Source of the DNA: Bacillus sp. AFS029637
GTDB lineage: Bacteria; Bacillota; Bacilli; Bacillales; Bacillaceae_G
NCBI RefSeq assembly: GCF_002584985.1
Contig: NZ_NUPZ01000010.1
Span: 233,900 to 297,899 of the forward strand
Length of the DNA: 64,000 bases
Direction: 5' to 3'
Under the pieces are notes generated by a model that made no database searches, was not told where the DNA came from, and saw nothing but the letters and a program-made list of their open reading frames with translations. Shown here piece by piece: positions 8,890 to 19,659 of the stretch. The translations under genes and the position numbers were made by a program. The first letter of the stretch is position 1. Each line of letters begins with the position of its first letter.

Positions 8890-9915
8890 ATGGATATTGA
8901 ATTACGAAATCGTTATGAACCCATTGTAAGGCAATATAGATTGGATACGCAGCATATGGAAGAGCACGGAAGTGTAACGAAAATTTACACGAATCAAGGT
9001 CCATATGCGCTCAAAAAAATAGAAGATAGAAAATTAGAGCGAAATAATTTTCTGCATCATATTCAATATTTGAAAGAGAAAGGTTTTTCAAATTATGTAC
9101 CTATATACCATGCGACGGATGGGAATTATATTTTAAGTGACGGGACGTATAATTATTATTTAATGCCTTGGTTAGAGCGTGCGGAAGGAAACGGAGAGGA
9201 TAATGATCAATACCATAAAATGTTTCAGACACTTGGAACGTTGCATCAAAAAACGGTAAAAGAAGAAACGTATACAGAAGAGGATTTAGAAAAGCATTAT
9301 ACGAATATATCCGAGCGTTGGGAAAATGATGGTGAGATGCTAGAAGAGTTTCTTGTAGAGTCTGAAGCGAAGTGGTATATGTCTCCGTTTGAATTACAAT
9401 ATTGTACGTACTATCATCATGTAATGAGGGCGCGGGAATTTGCAACGAAGCAATTAAATGAGTGGAACGATGCGATGAAAGAAAAAGAAAAAACACGCAT
9501 TACGTTTGTACATGGTAACGTGTCACTGAATCATTTTTTATTTGACTATGAGCGGAATGGCTATTTTATTAGTTTAGAAAAATCAAAGTTTGCAACGCCT
9601 GTGCAAGATATTGTAGGCTTTTATTCTCGGTCTTTAAACACATACCCAATTGCGCGAAGTGATCGGTTTGAATGGTATCAAATGTACCAAAAAAACTTCC
9701 CGTTTACGAAAGAAGAACAACTTCTCATGTTTGCTTATATGACGTATCCATCGCAATTTATTCGGCAAATCCAGTCTTATAAGAAAAGAAGAGAGAATCG
9801 CAATGAGGAAAATGAAATTCGCGGAGTAAAGAGTTTGCAACAATCGCATTGGCTCGTTAGCAATATAGAATATTTCCTGTCACAATTACAAGCTGCCCAG
9901 CAAGGGAACGGATAA
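8890..9915 (+). CDS. ysxE: CotS-family spore coat kinase-like protein YsxE
   Basis: 341 aa, of the CotS/YsxE family, which has an aminoglycoside-phosphotransferase (choline kinase-like) fold. Visible marks: nucleotide-loop-like TKIYTNQGPYALKKIE with its lysine near residue 42, a hinge LMPWLERAEG, and the catalytic-loop-like FVHGNVSLNHFLFD (about 206-219), in which the usual catalytic Asp of HGDxxxxN is replaced by Asn. It is therefore possibly inactive as a kinase. It follows spoVID as in B. subtilis and is probably co-expressed in the mother cell. GAAAGGG precedes the ATG. Confidence 0.88.
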   Translation: MDIELRNRYEPIVRQYRLDTQHMEEHGSVTKIYTNQGPYALKKIEDRKLERNNFLHHIQYLKEKGFSNYVPIYHATDGNYILSDGTYNYYLMPWLERAEGNGEDNDQYHKMFQTLGTLHQKTVKEETYTEEDLEKHYTNISERWENDGEMLEEFLVESEAKWYMSPFELQYCTYYHHVMRAREFATKQLNEWNDAMKEKEKTRITFVHGNVSLNHFLFDYERNGYFISLEKSKFATPVQDIVGFYSRSLNTYPIARSDRFEWYQMYQKNFPFTKEEQLLMFAYMTYPSQFIRQIQSYKKRRENRNEENEIRGVKSLQQSHWLVSNIEYFLSQLQAAQQGNG

Positions 9916-9952
9916 GAAGATAAGTAGAGGGTGCTACTTATCTTCTTTTTTT
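9916..9952 (+). terminator. Rho-independent terminator after ysxE
   Basis: Perfect 12-bp stem GAAGATAAGTAG / CTACTTATCTTC with loop AGGGTG and a T7 tail. Confidence 0.93.
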
Positions 9953-9986
9953 GTATTCGCCCGAAAGTGGTAGTATTAAATTTATC

Positions 9987-10027
9987 TTGACGAATAAGGT
10001 TTCGTTTTTTACACTATTGTATATAAT
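9987..10027 (+). promoter_or_regulatory. valS promoter
   Basis: TTGACG at 9987-9992 with TACACT at 10010-10015 (17-base spacer). A better -10, TATAAT at 10022-10027, has only a weak partner upstream (TTTCGT, 16 bases). One of these starts the T-box leader. Confidence 0.6.
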
Positions 10028-10049
10028 AATTAACAATCATATAAATGCC

Positions 10050-10292
10050 TTGAAGGGGAAGAGTATAACATGAAACGTCTTCAGAGAGGAGAATCATTAG
10101 CTGGGAGATTCTCTAGATAGTTATGTTAGAAGGTAGCCCTGGAGCATCTTTTCTGAACGGAATAGTTCTCATTAGGAAAAGACGGATTTGTCCGTTATCA
10201 AATTAAGAGTATAAGCAAATTCTGAATTTGTTTGTAAATAAAGGTGGTACCGCGATGTCCCTCGTCCTTTTTTGGATGAGGGGCATTTTTTA
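10050..10292 (+). ncRNA. T-box leader of valS (tRNA-sensing riboswitch)
   Basis: The T-box core AAGGTGGTACCGCG is at 10241-10254 and would pair with the uncharged tRNA acceptor end through TGGT. It is followed by the competing terminator: TGTCCCTCGTCC pairs with GGATGAGGGGCA (10256-10285), then a T run. Stem I carries an AGTA motif (10063-10066) and the distal GAGAATC / GATTCTC hairpin. On the 3' side of the specifier bulge the sequence is GAAGGTAGC; the valine codon GTA at 10133-10135 is the likely specifier, one base later than the usual position directly after GAA. Valine starvation should allow read-through into valS. Confidence 0.93.
10256..10291 (+). terminator. Conditional terminator of the valS T-box
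   Basis: Stem TGTCCCTCGTCC / GGATGAGGGGCA with T-rich loop and T tail; mutually exclusive with the antiterminator built around 10241-10254. Confidence 0.88.
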
Positions 10293-10310
10293 TTTTAAGG
10301 AGGGAAAATA

Positions 10311-12956
10311 ATGTCAAACACGGAAAAGAATTTACCAACTAAATATGATCATATGTCCGTTGAAGAAGGCCTGTACCAATGGTGGCTTGAAGGCAAATAT
10401 TTTGAAGCAACAGGAGATGAGAAGAAACAACCATATACAATTGTAATTCCACCTCCGAACGTAACTGGTAAGTTACACTTAGGTCATGCTTGGGATACGA
10501 CTCTTCAAGATATTTTAACTCGTACGAAGCGTATGCAAGGTTACGATGTATTATGGCTTCCAGGAATGGACCATGCGGGTATTGCAACACAAGCGAAAGT
10601 AGAAGGGAAACTTCGTGAAGAAGGTATTTCACGTTACGATCTTGGCCGTGAAAAATTCCTTGAAAAAGCTTGGGAATGGAAAGAAGAATACGCTTCTCAC
10701 ATTCGTCAACAATGGGGAAAAGTTGGTTTAGGACTAGACTATTCTCGTGAACGTTTCACATTAGACGAAGGTTTATCTGATGCGGTTAATAAAGTATTCG
10801 TTCAATTATACGAAAAAGGCTTAATTTACCGTGGTGAATATATTATCAACTGGGATCCAGCAACACGTACAGCTCTTTCTGATATTGAAGTAATTCATAA
10901 AGAAGTTCAAGGTGCATTCTACCATATGAACTATCCATTAACAGATGGTTCTGGTCACATTCGTCTTGCAACTACTCGTCCAGAAACGATGCTTGGTGAT
11001 ACAGCAGTAGCAGTTCATCCAGAAGATGATCGTTACAAACACTTAATCGGAAAAACAGTTACGCTTCCAATCGTAGGCCGTGAGATTCCGATTATCGCTG
11101 ATGAGTACGTAGAAAAAGACTTCGGAACAGGCGTTGTAAAAATTACACCAGCTCATGACCCGAATGACTTTGAAGTAGGTAACCGTCATGACTTACCACG
11201 CATCTTAGTAATGAACGAAGATGGAACGATGAATGAAAAAGCTGGTAAGTATAACGGTATGGATCGTTTCGAATGTCGTAAAGAATTAGTGAAAGACTTA
11301 CAAGAAGCTGGCGTATTAGTAGAAATCGAGCCTCATATGCATTCAGTAGGTCATAGTGAGCGTAGCGGTGCAGTTGTTGAGCCTTACTTATCAACACAAT
11401 GGTTCGTAAAAATGGCGCCACTTGCTGAAAAGGCAGTAGAGCTACAACAAAAAGAAGAAGAAAAAGTAACGTTCGTACCAGAGCGTTTTGAAAACACATA
11501 CTTACGCTGGATGGAAAACATTCATGACTGGTGTATTTCTCGTCAGTTATGGTGGGGACACCGCATTCCAGCTTGGTATCATAAAGAAACTGGTGAAGTA
11601 TACGTAGGTACAGAAGCACCAGCGGATATTGAAAACTGGAATCAAGATAATGATGTACTTGATACATGGTTCAGCTCAGCATTATGGCCGTTCTCAACAC
11701 TTGGTTGGCCAAATGAAGATTCAGCAGACTTTAAACGTTACTACTCAACGGATGCATTAGTAACTGGTTACGACATTATCTTCTTCTGGGTATCTCGTAT
11801 GATTTTCCAAGGTTTAGAGTTTACAGGCGAGCGCCCATTTAAAGATGTATTAATTCACGGTTTAGTTCGTGATGAGCAAGGACGTAAAATGAGTAAATCT
11901 CTTGGTAACGGTATCGACCCGATGGATGTTATCGAGAAGTATGGTGCAGATGCAATGCGTTACTTCTTATCAACAGGAAGTGCACCAGGCCAAGATTTAC
12001 GTTTCAGCATGGAAAAAGTAGAATCTACTTGGAACTTCATTAATAAAATTTGGAACGCATCACGTTTCGTATTAATGAACATGGATGATATGAAGTATGA
12101 AGAAATCGATTTAACTGGTGAAAAATCAGTTGCAGATAAGTGGATTTTAACTCGCTTAAATGAAACAATCGAAAGTGTAACACGTAACATGGATAAATAT
12201 GAGTTCGGTGAAGCTGGTCGTTCATTATACAACTTCATTTGGGATGATTTCTGTGACTGGTACATTGAAATGGCGAAACTTCCATTATACGGTGAAGATG
12301 AAGCGGCTAAGAAAACAACTCGTTCTATTTTAGCTTACGTATTAGACCAAACAATGCGTCTATTACATCCATTCATGCCATTCGTAACAGAGAAAATTTG
12401 GCAACATTTACCGCACGAAGGCGAATCTATTACAGTAGCAGCGTGGCCAACAGTTCGCGAAGATTTACAAGATACAGAAGCGGCAGCAGAAATGCACCTT
12501 CTAGTTGATATTATTCGCTCTGTTCGTAACATCCGTGCCGAAGTAAATACGCCAATGAGCAAAAAAGTTCAAATGCAAATTAAAGCAAAAGATGAGACTG
12601 TACTTGCTCAACTTACGAAAAACAGCTCTTACATTGAGCGTTTCTGTAACCCGAGCGAATTAACAATTCAAACGGATTTACAAGCGCCAGAAAAAGCAAT
12701 GACTGCAATCGTATCGGGTGCAGAGTTATTCTTACCGTTAGCTGATCTTATCAATCTTGATGAAGAGAGAGCTCGTCTTGAGAAAGAACTTGAGAAGTTT
12801 GATAAAGAAGTAGAACGTGTACAGAAGAAACTTTCAAACCAAGGTTTCGTAGCGAAAGCTCCTGCAGCAGTTATTGAAGGAGAGCGTGCGAAAGAGCAAG
12901 ATTACTTAGAAAAACGCGAAGCAGTTCGCCAACGTCTAGCAGATCTTGAGAAATAA
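10311..12956 (+). CDS. valS: Valyl-tRNA synthetase
   Basis: 881 aa class-I synthetase charging tRNA-Val. HIGH motif as HLGH in [15 protein letters not shown] (about 47-61), the editing CP1 domain ([19 protein letters not shown], about 224-242), KMSKS in [14 protein letters not shown] (near 525), and the C-terminal coiled-coil arm ([21 protein letters not shown]). AAGGAGGG lies 7 bases before the ATG. Expression depends on the T-box leader. Full length. Confidence 0.98.
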   Translation: MSNTEKNLPTKYDHMSVEEGLYQWWLEGKYFEATGDEKKQPYTIVIPPPNVTGKLHLGHAWDTTLQDILTRTKRMQGYDVLWLPGMDHAGIATQAKVEGKLREEGISRYDLGREKFLEKAWEWKEEYASHIRQQWGKVGLGLDYSRERFTLDEGLSDAVNKVFVQLYEKGLIYRGEYIINWDPATRTALSDIEVIHKEVQGAFYHMNYPLTDGSGHIRLATTRPETMLGDTAVAVHPEDDRYKHLIGKTVTLPIVGREIPIIADEYVEKDFGTGVVKITPAHDPNDFEVGNRHDLPRILVMNEDGTMNEKAGKYNGMDRFECRKELVKDLQEAGVLVEIEPHMHSVGHSERSGAVVEPYLSTQWFVKMAPLAEKAVELQQKEEEKVTFVPERFENTYLRWMENIHDWCISRQLWWGHRIPAWYHKETGEVYVGTEAPADIENWNQDNDVLDTWFSSALWPFSTLGWPNEDSADFKRYYSTDALVTGYDIIFFWVSRMIFQGLEFTGERPFKDVLIHGLVRDEQGRKMSKSLGNGIDPMDVIEKYGADAMRYFLSTGSAPGQDLRFSMEKVESTWNFINKIWNASRFVLMNMDDMKYEEIDLTGEKSVADKWILTRLNETIESVTRNMDKYEFGEAGRSLYNFIWDDFCDWYIEMAKLPLYGEDEAAKKTTRSILAYVLDQTMRLLHPFMPFVTEKIWQHLPHEGESITVAAWPTVREDLQDTEAAAEMHLLVDIIRSVRNIRAEVNTPMSKKVQMQIKAKDETVLAQLTKNSSYIERFCNPSELTIQTDLQAPEKAMTAIVSGAELFLPLADLINLDEERARLEKELEKFDKEVERVQKKLSNQGFVAKAPAAVIEGERAKEQDYLEKREAVRQRLADLEK

Positions 12957-12967
12957 AAATATTTTTT

Positions 12968-12999
12968 AGAGACTCACTATATTGGTGAGTCTCTTTTCT
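12968..12999 (+). terminator. Terminator between valS and folC
   Basis: 10-bp stem AGAGACTCAC / GTGAGTCTCT with a 7-base loop and a TTTTCTTT tail. The -35 of the next promoter overlaps the right arm. Confidence 0.75.
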
Positions 13000-13010
13000 T
13001 TGCGTATAAT
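12982..13010 (+). promoter_or_regulatory. Candidate folC promoter
   Basis: TTGGTG at 12982-12987 and a consensus TATAAT at 13005-13010, 17 bases apart, inside and just after the valS terminator. Confidence 0.6.
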
Positions 13011-13050
13011 AGAAGTATGAAGGTTGTCTTTTGAAAGGGGAAAAGCATAC

Positions 13051-14352
13051 GTGATACATACATACGAAGAAGCGATAGGATGGATTCATAGCCGATTGAA
13101 GTTTGGAATTAAACCAGGATTAGAAAGAATGCGATGGATGTTAGAAGAACTCGGAAATCCAGAGCGTCACATAAAATGTGTTCATCTTGCTGGTACGAAT
13201 GGAAAAGGTTCAACTTTAACATATATGCGCTATATGCTAGAAGGCGCGAAATATAAGGTAGGAACGTTTACCTCTCCTTATATCGAAACATTTAATGAGC
13301 GTATTAGTGTGAACGGAACACCAATTGCAGATGAAGAGATTACTGAACTTGTAAAGATGGTAAAGCCAGTCGTTGAAAAACTAGACGAGACGGATTTAGG
13401 GGAAGCGACTGAGTTTGAAATTATTACTGTTATGGCAATTTGTTATTTCGGTAAAGTCAATTTCTGTGATGTTGTTTTATTTGAAACAGGTCTTGGAGGG
13501 CGCTTTGACTCTACCAATGTCATTCACCCTGTTTTAACAATTATTACGAATATCGGTCACGATCATATGCATATTTTAGGGAATACACTAGGAGAAATTG
13601 CATATGAAAAGGCAGGAATTATTAAGTCTGGTGTTCCGGTAATTACAGGTGTGCAAAATGAGGAAGCGTTGCAAGTCATTCAAAAGGTTGCGAAGGAAAA
13701 TCATGCAAACTTATACGAGATTGGCACACATTTTACAGCGTTACATAAACAGTCTAGTGCAGATGGAGAACAATTTGATTTTACTTGTCCTTTCGTCGCG
13801 TTTGAAGAGGTGCGAATCTCAATGAAAGGTAGTCATCAAGTAGGAAATGCAGCGCTAGCGCTTATGGCAGTCATGTATGTAAAAACATACTTATCATTTT
13901 TAATTGAGGAAGAGGAAATAAGAAGTGGATTACAGGAAGCGTATTGGGTTGGGCGCTTTGAAAAACTGCAAAGCAATCCAGATATTATTATAGATGGTGC
14001 TCATAATCCAGAAGGTATCGAAAGTCTTGTGAAAACAGTAGACTCACATTATAAAGATAAAAACGTAATCGTTTTATTTACAGCTCTTGGTGATAAACAA
14101 CTGCATAACATGGTAGGTCAATTAGAAACTATTTCTGATGAAATTATTTTTACAACGTTTGCTTTTGATCGTGCTATTTCTGCTGAAAAGCTTGCATCAT
14201 ATTCACAAAAAGAGTCAAAATTAGTTTTCGAGAATTGGAAAGAGGCAATTGATACGAAGATGGAAATGATAGGAGAAAATGATGTTTTCATCATAACAGG
14301 TTCTCTGTATTTCATTTCTGAGGTTCGAAAGTATATTCGCGAAAAAAACTAG
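13051..14352 (+). CDS. folC: Folylpolyglutamate synthase / dihydrofolate synthase
   Basis: 433 aa from the GTG at 13051 (AAAGGGG 10 bases upstream). A TTG further upstream at 13024 overlaps that site and was not used. It is a Mur-ligase-fold enzyme adding glutamates to folates (and probably to dihydropteroate). P-loop AGTNGKGST at 47-55, FolC signature FETGLGGRFDSTN, and DGAHNPEG for the C-terminal domain. In B. subtilis comC lies between folC and spoIIB; here spoIIB follows directly. Confidence 0.95.
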   Translation: MIHTYEEAIGWIHSRLKFGIKPGLERMRWMLEELGNPERHIKCVHLAGTNGKGSTLTYMRYMLEGAKYKVGTFTSPYIETFNERISVNGTPIADEEITELVKMVKPVVEKLDETDLGEATEFEIITVMAICYFGKVNFCDVVLFETGLGGRFDSTNVIHPVLTIITNIGHDHMHILGNTLGEIAYEKAGIIKSGVPVITGVQNEEALQVIQKVAKENHANLYEIGTHFTALHKQSSADGEQFDFTCPFVAFEEVRISMKGSHQVGNAALALMAVMYVKTYLSFLIEEEEIRSGLQEAYWVGRFEKLQSNPDIIIDGAHNPEGIESLVKTVDSHYKDKNVIVLFTALGDKQLHNMVGQLETISDEIIFTTFAFDRAISAEKLASYSQKESKLVFENWKEAIDTKMEMIGENDVFIITGSLYFISEVRKYIREKN

Positions 14353-14378
14353 ATAGTATTTACTATCTAGTTTTTTTG
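14342..14378. terminator. Terminator after folC
   Basis: Near-perfect palindrome: ACTAGATAGT / ACTATCTAGT around a 4-base ATTT loop, with an A run before and T7 after. The folC stop codon is inside the left arm. Confidence 0.92.
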
Positions 14379-14517
14379 TTCTACAAATGAAGTCAAATGC
14401 ATACATATAAGATAATAATATAGGGTAATTTGGCGAATTCCTCTGACAAATATCTCGTTTTTTTGTGAAATGAATATGATATGATTCGGACAACGATAAG
14501 AGGTGAGGTGTGAGTGT

Positions 14518-15474
14518 ATGGACAAGCAATCACGAACGATCTCAGTGAAAGTGAATGGAACAGAAGCAAAGTATGAGGAAAAGAAGAAAGATGAATTTGA
14601 CTGGATGGTAGTAGAAAGTGAGAGACCGAAAAACGTCGTTCCGTTTCAAAAAGCGAAATCGATATCTATGAAAAAGTATCGAAAGAAGTGGAGTAATAGA
14701 TTAATTATAATTGTTGCTACTGCTATTGTTATGGGTACGGCGCTTGGAATGGGAATGCTGCATGTCACCAAGCAAGGTACGGCAGGGGGAAGTGAAGTAA
14801 CTTCAAAGCAGACCGGGAATGAAGAATCAAAGGTGGGTGGAACGGCAGAACAAACACCAGGACCAAAAGAGGAAAAACAAAAAGCACAGGTAGGAACGTC
14901 ATTAGATCCGATGAAATTATTTTTTGTTCAAGGAGGGCTTTACTCTTCTGAAGAAAAGGGACAGGCCGCTCTTGAAGAATGGAAAGCTAATGGGGGTATT
15001 GCAGCTTTGAAACCGAGCGGCGATAAGTATGCATTAGTTGTTGGTATTGCTAGCGATGAACAGGCCGTAAATCAATTAATGACTCAGTATAAAAATGATG
15101 GTGTCTCCGTTTTGAAAAAGAACTGGGATATAACAGATAAAGCGTTACTTAAAGATGATAAAGAAGTAGGAGCGTTTTTAACAAAAGTGCAGCCATTATA
15201 TAATCATTTAATAAAATATGTTTCTAGCGTACAAGCTAGCGGAAAAAGTAATGAAAAAGATATAGGTGTGATTGAAAAAGAATGGACAGCAATTGAAAAA
15301 GAAGGGAAAAGTATGAAGCAGGAAGAAGCAAAGAAACTGTATATGTATACGTCAGTAGCTGTACAAACAGTGAAAGAAGGGAAAGGTGATAAGGAATCTT
15401 TGACGAAATTAAATCAAGTTATTATTGATGGTATACTTTCGTATGAAAAAATTGTTTCACAAAAAGTGAAATGA
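14518..15474 (+). CDS. spoIIB: Stage II sporulation protein B (SPOR-domain septal protein)
   Basis: 318 aa from the ATG at 14518, preceded by GAGGTGAGGTG; in-frame GTG codons upstream overlap that site. A charged cytoplasmic N-terminus leads to one membrane segment at about 62-80 (LIIIVATAIVMGTALGMGML), a Gly/Glu/Lys-rich linker, then a SPOR-like peptidoglycan-binding domain starting at KLFFVQGGLYSS (about 135-205). SpoIIB helps septal wall thinning during engulfment. Position between folC and maf-radC agrees with B. subtilis apart from the missing comC. Sequence identity in this family is low, so context carries weight. Confidence 0.85.
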   Translation: MDKQSRTISVKVNGTEAKYEEKKKDEFDWMVVESERPKNVVPFQKAKSISMKKYRKKWSNRLIIIVATAIVMGTALGMGMLHVTKQGTAGGSEVTSKQTGNEESKVGGTAEQTPGPKEEKQKAQVGTSLDPMKLFFVQGGLYSSEEKGQAALEEWKANGGIAALKPSGDKYALVVGIASDEQAVNQLMTQYKNDGVSVLKKNWDITDKALLKDDKEVGAFLTKVQPLYNHLIKYVSSVQASGKSNEKDIGVIEKEWTAIEKEGKSMKQEEAKKLYMYTSVAVQTVKEGKGDKESLTKLNQVIIDGILSYEKIVSQKVK

Positions 15475-15492
15475 TAGGATAATGAGATGGCG

Positions 15493-15525
15493 AAGGAAGA
15501 AGTATAGGTGCTTCTTTCTTTTCTT
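15493..15525 (+). terminator. Probable terminator after spoIIB
   Basis: GAAGAAG pairs with CTTCTTTC around the 8-base loop TATAGGTG, followed by a T-rich tail. Moderate stem strength. Confidence 0.55.
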
Positions 15526-15694
15526 TTGAATTTAGAGCAAAGTGCTTTCTCTATGGTCGGAATATAATCGTATTCAATAAAGAAATATTATTTTGTCCAG
15601 GGAAAATGATATTTCTTTCATTTGTGGGCAAACTATTCCTTTGATACGATTGATGTAAATTGTTCTGCTTCATATGAGAAAGGAAGGAGAAAAT

Positions 15695-16270
15695 ATGAGA
15701 AAAATTATTTTAGCTTCAGGATCGCCTCGGAGGAAGGAATTGCTTGAATTAGCTGGTGTGCCATTTGAAATCGTTGTAAGTGAAGTTGAAGAAACGATTG
15801 GTGCGTATTCATCGCCTTCTGATATTGTTATGTCCCTTGCTCTGCAAAAAGCATCTGCGGTAGCAGAAACGAATAGTGATCACATTGTGTTAGGTGCAGA
15901 CACAATTGTTACATATGAGTCACGTATTCTTGGAAAGCCTTCAAGTGAGGCTGAGGCGAAAGAAATGTTACAATTATTATCAGGGAAAGCACATGAAGTG
16001 TATACTGGTGTTGCAATTATAGCGAAAGAAAAAACTGTTACTTTTTATGAGCGTACAGAAGTTACGTTTTGGGAATTAACAGAAGAAGAAATTGATACAT
16101 ACGTTGCATCAAAGGAACCTCTCGATAAAGCAGGAAGTTATGGAATTCAAGGTAAAGGGTCTATTTTTGTTCAACATATTCAAGGGGACTACTACAGCGT
16201 AGTTGGCTTACCGATTGCACGCCTTGTTCGGGAATTGAAGCAATTTAATATTGATGTAACCCATGCGTAA
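15695..16270 (+). CDS. maf: Maf-family nucleoside triphosphate pyrophosphatase
   Basis: 191 aa from the ATG at 15695 (GAAGGAG upstream; the earlier in-frame start would lie in that site). Maf proteins hydrolyse dTTP, UTP and modified nucleotides, limiting their misincorporation, and overexpression blocks division in B. subtilis. Seen motifs: [11 protein letters not shown] (7-17), catalytic-base aspartate in GADTIVTYE (about 68-76), [13 protein letters not shown], and SYGIQGKGS near 147. A small hairpin overlaps the stop codon before radC. Confidence 0.95.
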   Translation: MRKIILASGSPRRKELLELAGVPFEIVVSEVEETIGAYSSPSDIVMSLALQKASAVAETNSDHIVLGADTIVTYESRILGKPSSEAEAKEMLQLLSGKAHEVYTGVAIIAKEKTVTFYERTEVTFWELTEEEIDTYVASKEPLDKAGSYGIQGKGSIFVQHIQGDYYSVVGLPIARLVRELKQFNIDVTHA

Positions 16271-16288
16271 AATTGCATGGGGTTTTCT
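16259..16288 (+). terminator. Possible weak terminator or attenuator after maf
   Basis: ACCCATGC pairs with GCATGGGG, followed by TTTTCTTT. It includes the maf stop codon; radC is only 46 bases downstream, so it may reduce rather than stop transcription. Confidence 0.5.
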
Positions 16289-16316
16289 TTGAGAGAACAA
16301 ATAAAGGGGTGGAGAG

Positions 16317-16994
16317 ATGAACGGTATTCGTGATGTTGTCAGGGAAGAGCAGCCACGGGAGCGTTTATTATTAGAAGGAGCTGAAAGTCTGTCAAATCGA
16401 GAGCTCCTTGCAGTGTTACTTAGAACAGGTTCTAAAGAAGAAACGGTTTTAAAGTTATCAGATAAAATTTTGCATCACTTTGATGGCTTACGTATGTTGA
16501 AAGATGCAACGTTAGAAGAGCTAGTTAGTATACATGGTGTCGGGATTGCAAAGGCGTCTCAGCTTATGGCAGCCTTTGAACTAGGGAGAAGAATGGTGCG
16601 TTTAGAATATCAAAATAGATATAGCATTCGAAGCCCAGAAGATTGCGCGAAGTATATGATGGAAGAAATGCGTTTCCTGCAGCAGGAGCATTTTGTGTGT
16701 TTATATTTGAACACAAAAAATCAAGTTATACATAGGCAAACGATTTTTATTGGAAGTTTAAACACATCAATTGTACACCCAAGGGAAGTTTTTAAAGAAG
16801 CGTTCCGTCGTGCAGCAGCCTCTATCATCTGTCTTCATAACCATCCCTCAGGCGATCCTACGCCGAGCCGAGAAGATATTGAAGTAACAAAACGTTTAGT
16901 AGAATGCGGCCGAATTATCGGAATTGAAGTGCTTGATCATATTATAATAGGTGACCATAAATTCGTGAGTTTAAAGGAAAAAGGTCATATTTAA
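16317..16994 (+). CDS. radC: RadC family JAB/MPN protein
   Basis: 225 aa. A helix-hairpin-helix-like N-terminal region (LVSIHGVGIAKASQLMAAFELG, about 69-90) precedes a JAMM metallo-domain with H174xH176, S184 and D187 (CLHNHPSGDPTPSREDI), the full zinc-binding set. It has long been annotated as a DNA repair protein, but the evidence for this is weak in the family, and the true substrate is not known. It sits between maf and mreB as in B. subtilis. Confidence 0.93.
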   Translation: MNGIRDVVREEQPRERLLLEGAESLSNRELLAVLLRTGSKEETVLKLSDKILHHFDGLRMLKDATLEELVSIHGVGIAKASQLMAAFELGRRMVRLEYQNRYSIRSPEDCAKYMMEEMRFLQQEHFVCLYLNTKNQVIHRQTIFIGSLNTSIVHPREVFKEAFRRAAASIICLHNHPSGDPTPSREDIEVTKRLVECGRIIGIEVLDHIIIGDHKFVSLKEKGHI

Positions 16995-17127
16995 GACTAT
17001 GCTTTTTACTTATTTTGTTTTATAATGTGATTTATGAGTTTTTTGTAGAAAATTATCTGCAAAAAGGATACAGATATAAAAAACGTACTGTTTTTATCAT
17101 ATAAAGTAAGAAAAAATGAGTCCGTGA

Positions 17128-18171
<1,044 letters not shown>

Positions 18172-18212
18172 TATTGCAAAATAAAAATCAGTAAAATTAA
18201 GAGGGTGTGAAC

Positions 18213-19064
18213 GTGCCACAGTTTTTCTTAAACAAAAGATTAATTGTTTTGTTAGTTAGTATTATTCTTCTCGTGGCATTGATTGGAATTTCATTGAAAG
18301 AACGGAACAGTTTAACATGGCCAGAGCAGTTTATAAAAGATACTGTCGGTGTTGTAGAGCGTGTATTCCAAAAGCCAGCGAATTATGTTGCCGGATTCTT
18401 CGAAAATGTAGAAGATGTAAAGCGCACGTATGAAGAGAATAAAGAATTAAAAGCAAAATTAGATAACTATGCAAAGCTATCAGGTGACGTAAAGCAATTA
18501 GAAGATGACAAAAAGAAATTACAAGAATTAACTGGTAAAACACAATTAAATAGTGATTATACTGAAATTCCAGCTACTGTTGTCTCTCGTAATCCAGATA
18601 AATGGTACGATTTAATTGGGATTGATAAAGGTGCACAGCAAGGAATTAAAAAAGATATGGCTGTAATCACTTCACAAGGTTTAGTTGGGCGAGTGAAAAG
18701 TGTATCTCAGTTTACATCATCAGTAGAGCTGTTAAGTTCTATGAGCCGAACAAATCGTGTTTCTGCTATCGTACAAGGGCAAGAGAAAATCTTTGGATTG
18801 ATTGAAGGTTATGATAAAGAAAAACAATTACTTCTTTTCACAAAGATTGGCTCTGATGCACCGGTAGAAAAAGATCAACTAGTTGTAACATCAGGACTTG
18901 GTGATATTTTCCCGAAAGGTCTTGTCATTGGAAAAATCGTTGATGTTCAGCCAGATCCATACGGTTTAACAAAAACAGCTTATGTAAAACCTGCCGCTGA
19001 TTTAAATGACGTAGAGCATATTATAGTTGCTAAACGTGCAATGCCTTCAGCGCCATTAGAATAG
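18213..19064 (+). CDS. mreC: Rod-shape determining protein MreC
   Basis: 283 aa from the GTG at 18213, with GAGGG 7 bases upstream; the GTG at 18207 is too close to that site. One N-terminal membrane helix (about 8-26), a coiled coil (about 66-112, YEENKELKAKLDNY onwards), then the beta-barrel MreC domain (VVSRNPDKWYDLIGIDKGA; SGLGDIFPKGLVIG). It links MreB to wall synthases outside the membrane. 13 bases before mreD. Confidence 0.95.
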   Translation: MPQFFLNKRLIVLLVSIILLVALIGISLKERNSLTWPEQFIKDTVGVVERVFQKPANYVAGFFENVEDVKRTYEENKELKAKLDNYAKLSGDVKQLEDDKKKLQELTGKTQLNSDYTEIPATVVSRNPDKWYDLIGIDKGAQQGIKKDMAVITSQGLVGRVKSVSQFTSSVELLSSMSRTNRVSAIVQGQEKIFGLIEGYDKEKQLLLFTKIGSDAPVEKDQLVVTSGLGDIFPKGLVIGKIVDVQPDPYGLTKTAYVKPAADLNDVEHIIVAKRAMPSAPLE

Positions 19065-19078
19065 GAGGAGAAGAAGAG

Positions 19079-19624
19079 ATGATGAAGATTTTAAAAAGAG
19101 CAGCTCTTCCTCTTTTGCTCCTTTTTGTTTTTCTATTTGAAAATATGTTTGCTACTGTTGTTCCAACAGAGGTTTTTTGGAAAGACAGTATAGCAGCGCC
19201 GCATTTCTTTATAATTGTGTTATGTTTTATTACAGTGTATTATAGTCCGGTCCAAGGGATTTATTACGGACTATTATTTGGTTTCTTATTTGATACCGTA
19301 TACACAGAACTTGTCGGTGTATATATATTTGCTTATCCGATTTTAGCTTATCTAGTTTATAGTGTGATGAAGATATTACAATTGAATTTATTTATTGTTG
19401 TTTCTATCGTATTAGCTAGCATTGCAGCATTAGAGTATTATGTGTATGGATTTTTAACTTTGTTAGGACGTACTCATATGCCAGCGTATGTCTTTTTAAC
19501 GGATCGTCTCCTAGCTACTTTATTGCTAAATGGAATTTTCCTATTAATAGTTTGTTTCCCACTGAGACGATATTTAACGCGTCTTTCAAAAGCGATGGAA
19601 GAAAAAGAAAAAAGGATTTTCTAA
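19079..19624 (+). CDS. mreD: Rod-shape determining membrane protein MreD
   Basis: 181 aa, about five to six hydrophobic segments and short loops, as in MreD. The family mark GLLFGFLFDTVYTELVGVY is present at about 63-81. Two ATGs are adjacent (19079 and 19082); AGGAGGAG fits either. Third gene of mreBCD, working with MreC and the elongasome. Confidence 0.93.
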   Translation: MMKILKRAALPLLLLFVFLFENMFATVVPTEVFWKDSIAAPHFFIIVLCFITVYYSPVQGIYYGLLFGFLFDTVYTELVGVYIFAYPILAYLVYSVMKILQLNLFIVVSIVLASIAALEYYVYGFLTLLGRTHMPAYVFLTDRLLATLLLNGIFLLIVCFPLRRYLTRLSKAMEEKEKRIF

Positions 19625-19659
19625 TTTTATGTCGAATTGAATCGGTGGGGTGAACTTTA

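Noticed and set aside
11143-11667. 174-codon minus-strand open frame inside valS
   Set aside because: Lies wholly within the conserved catalytic and editing domains of valS, with biased composition and no ribosome site.
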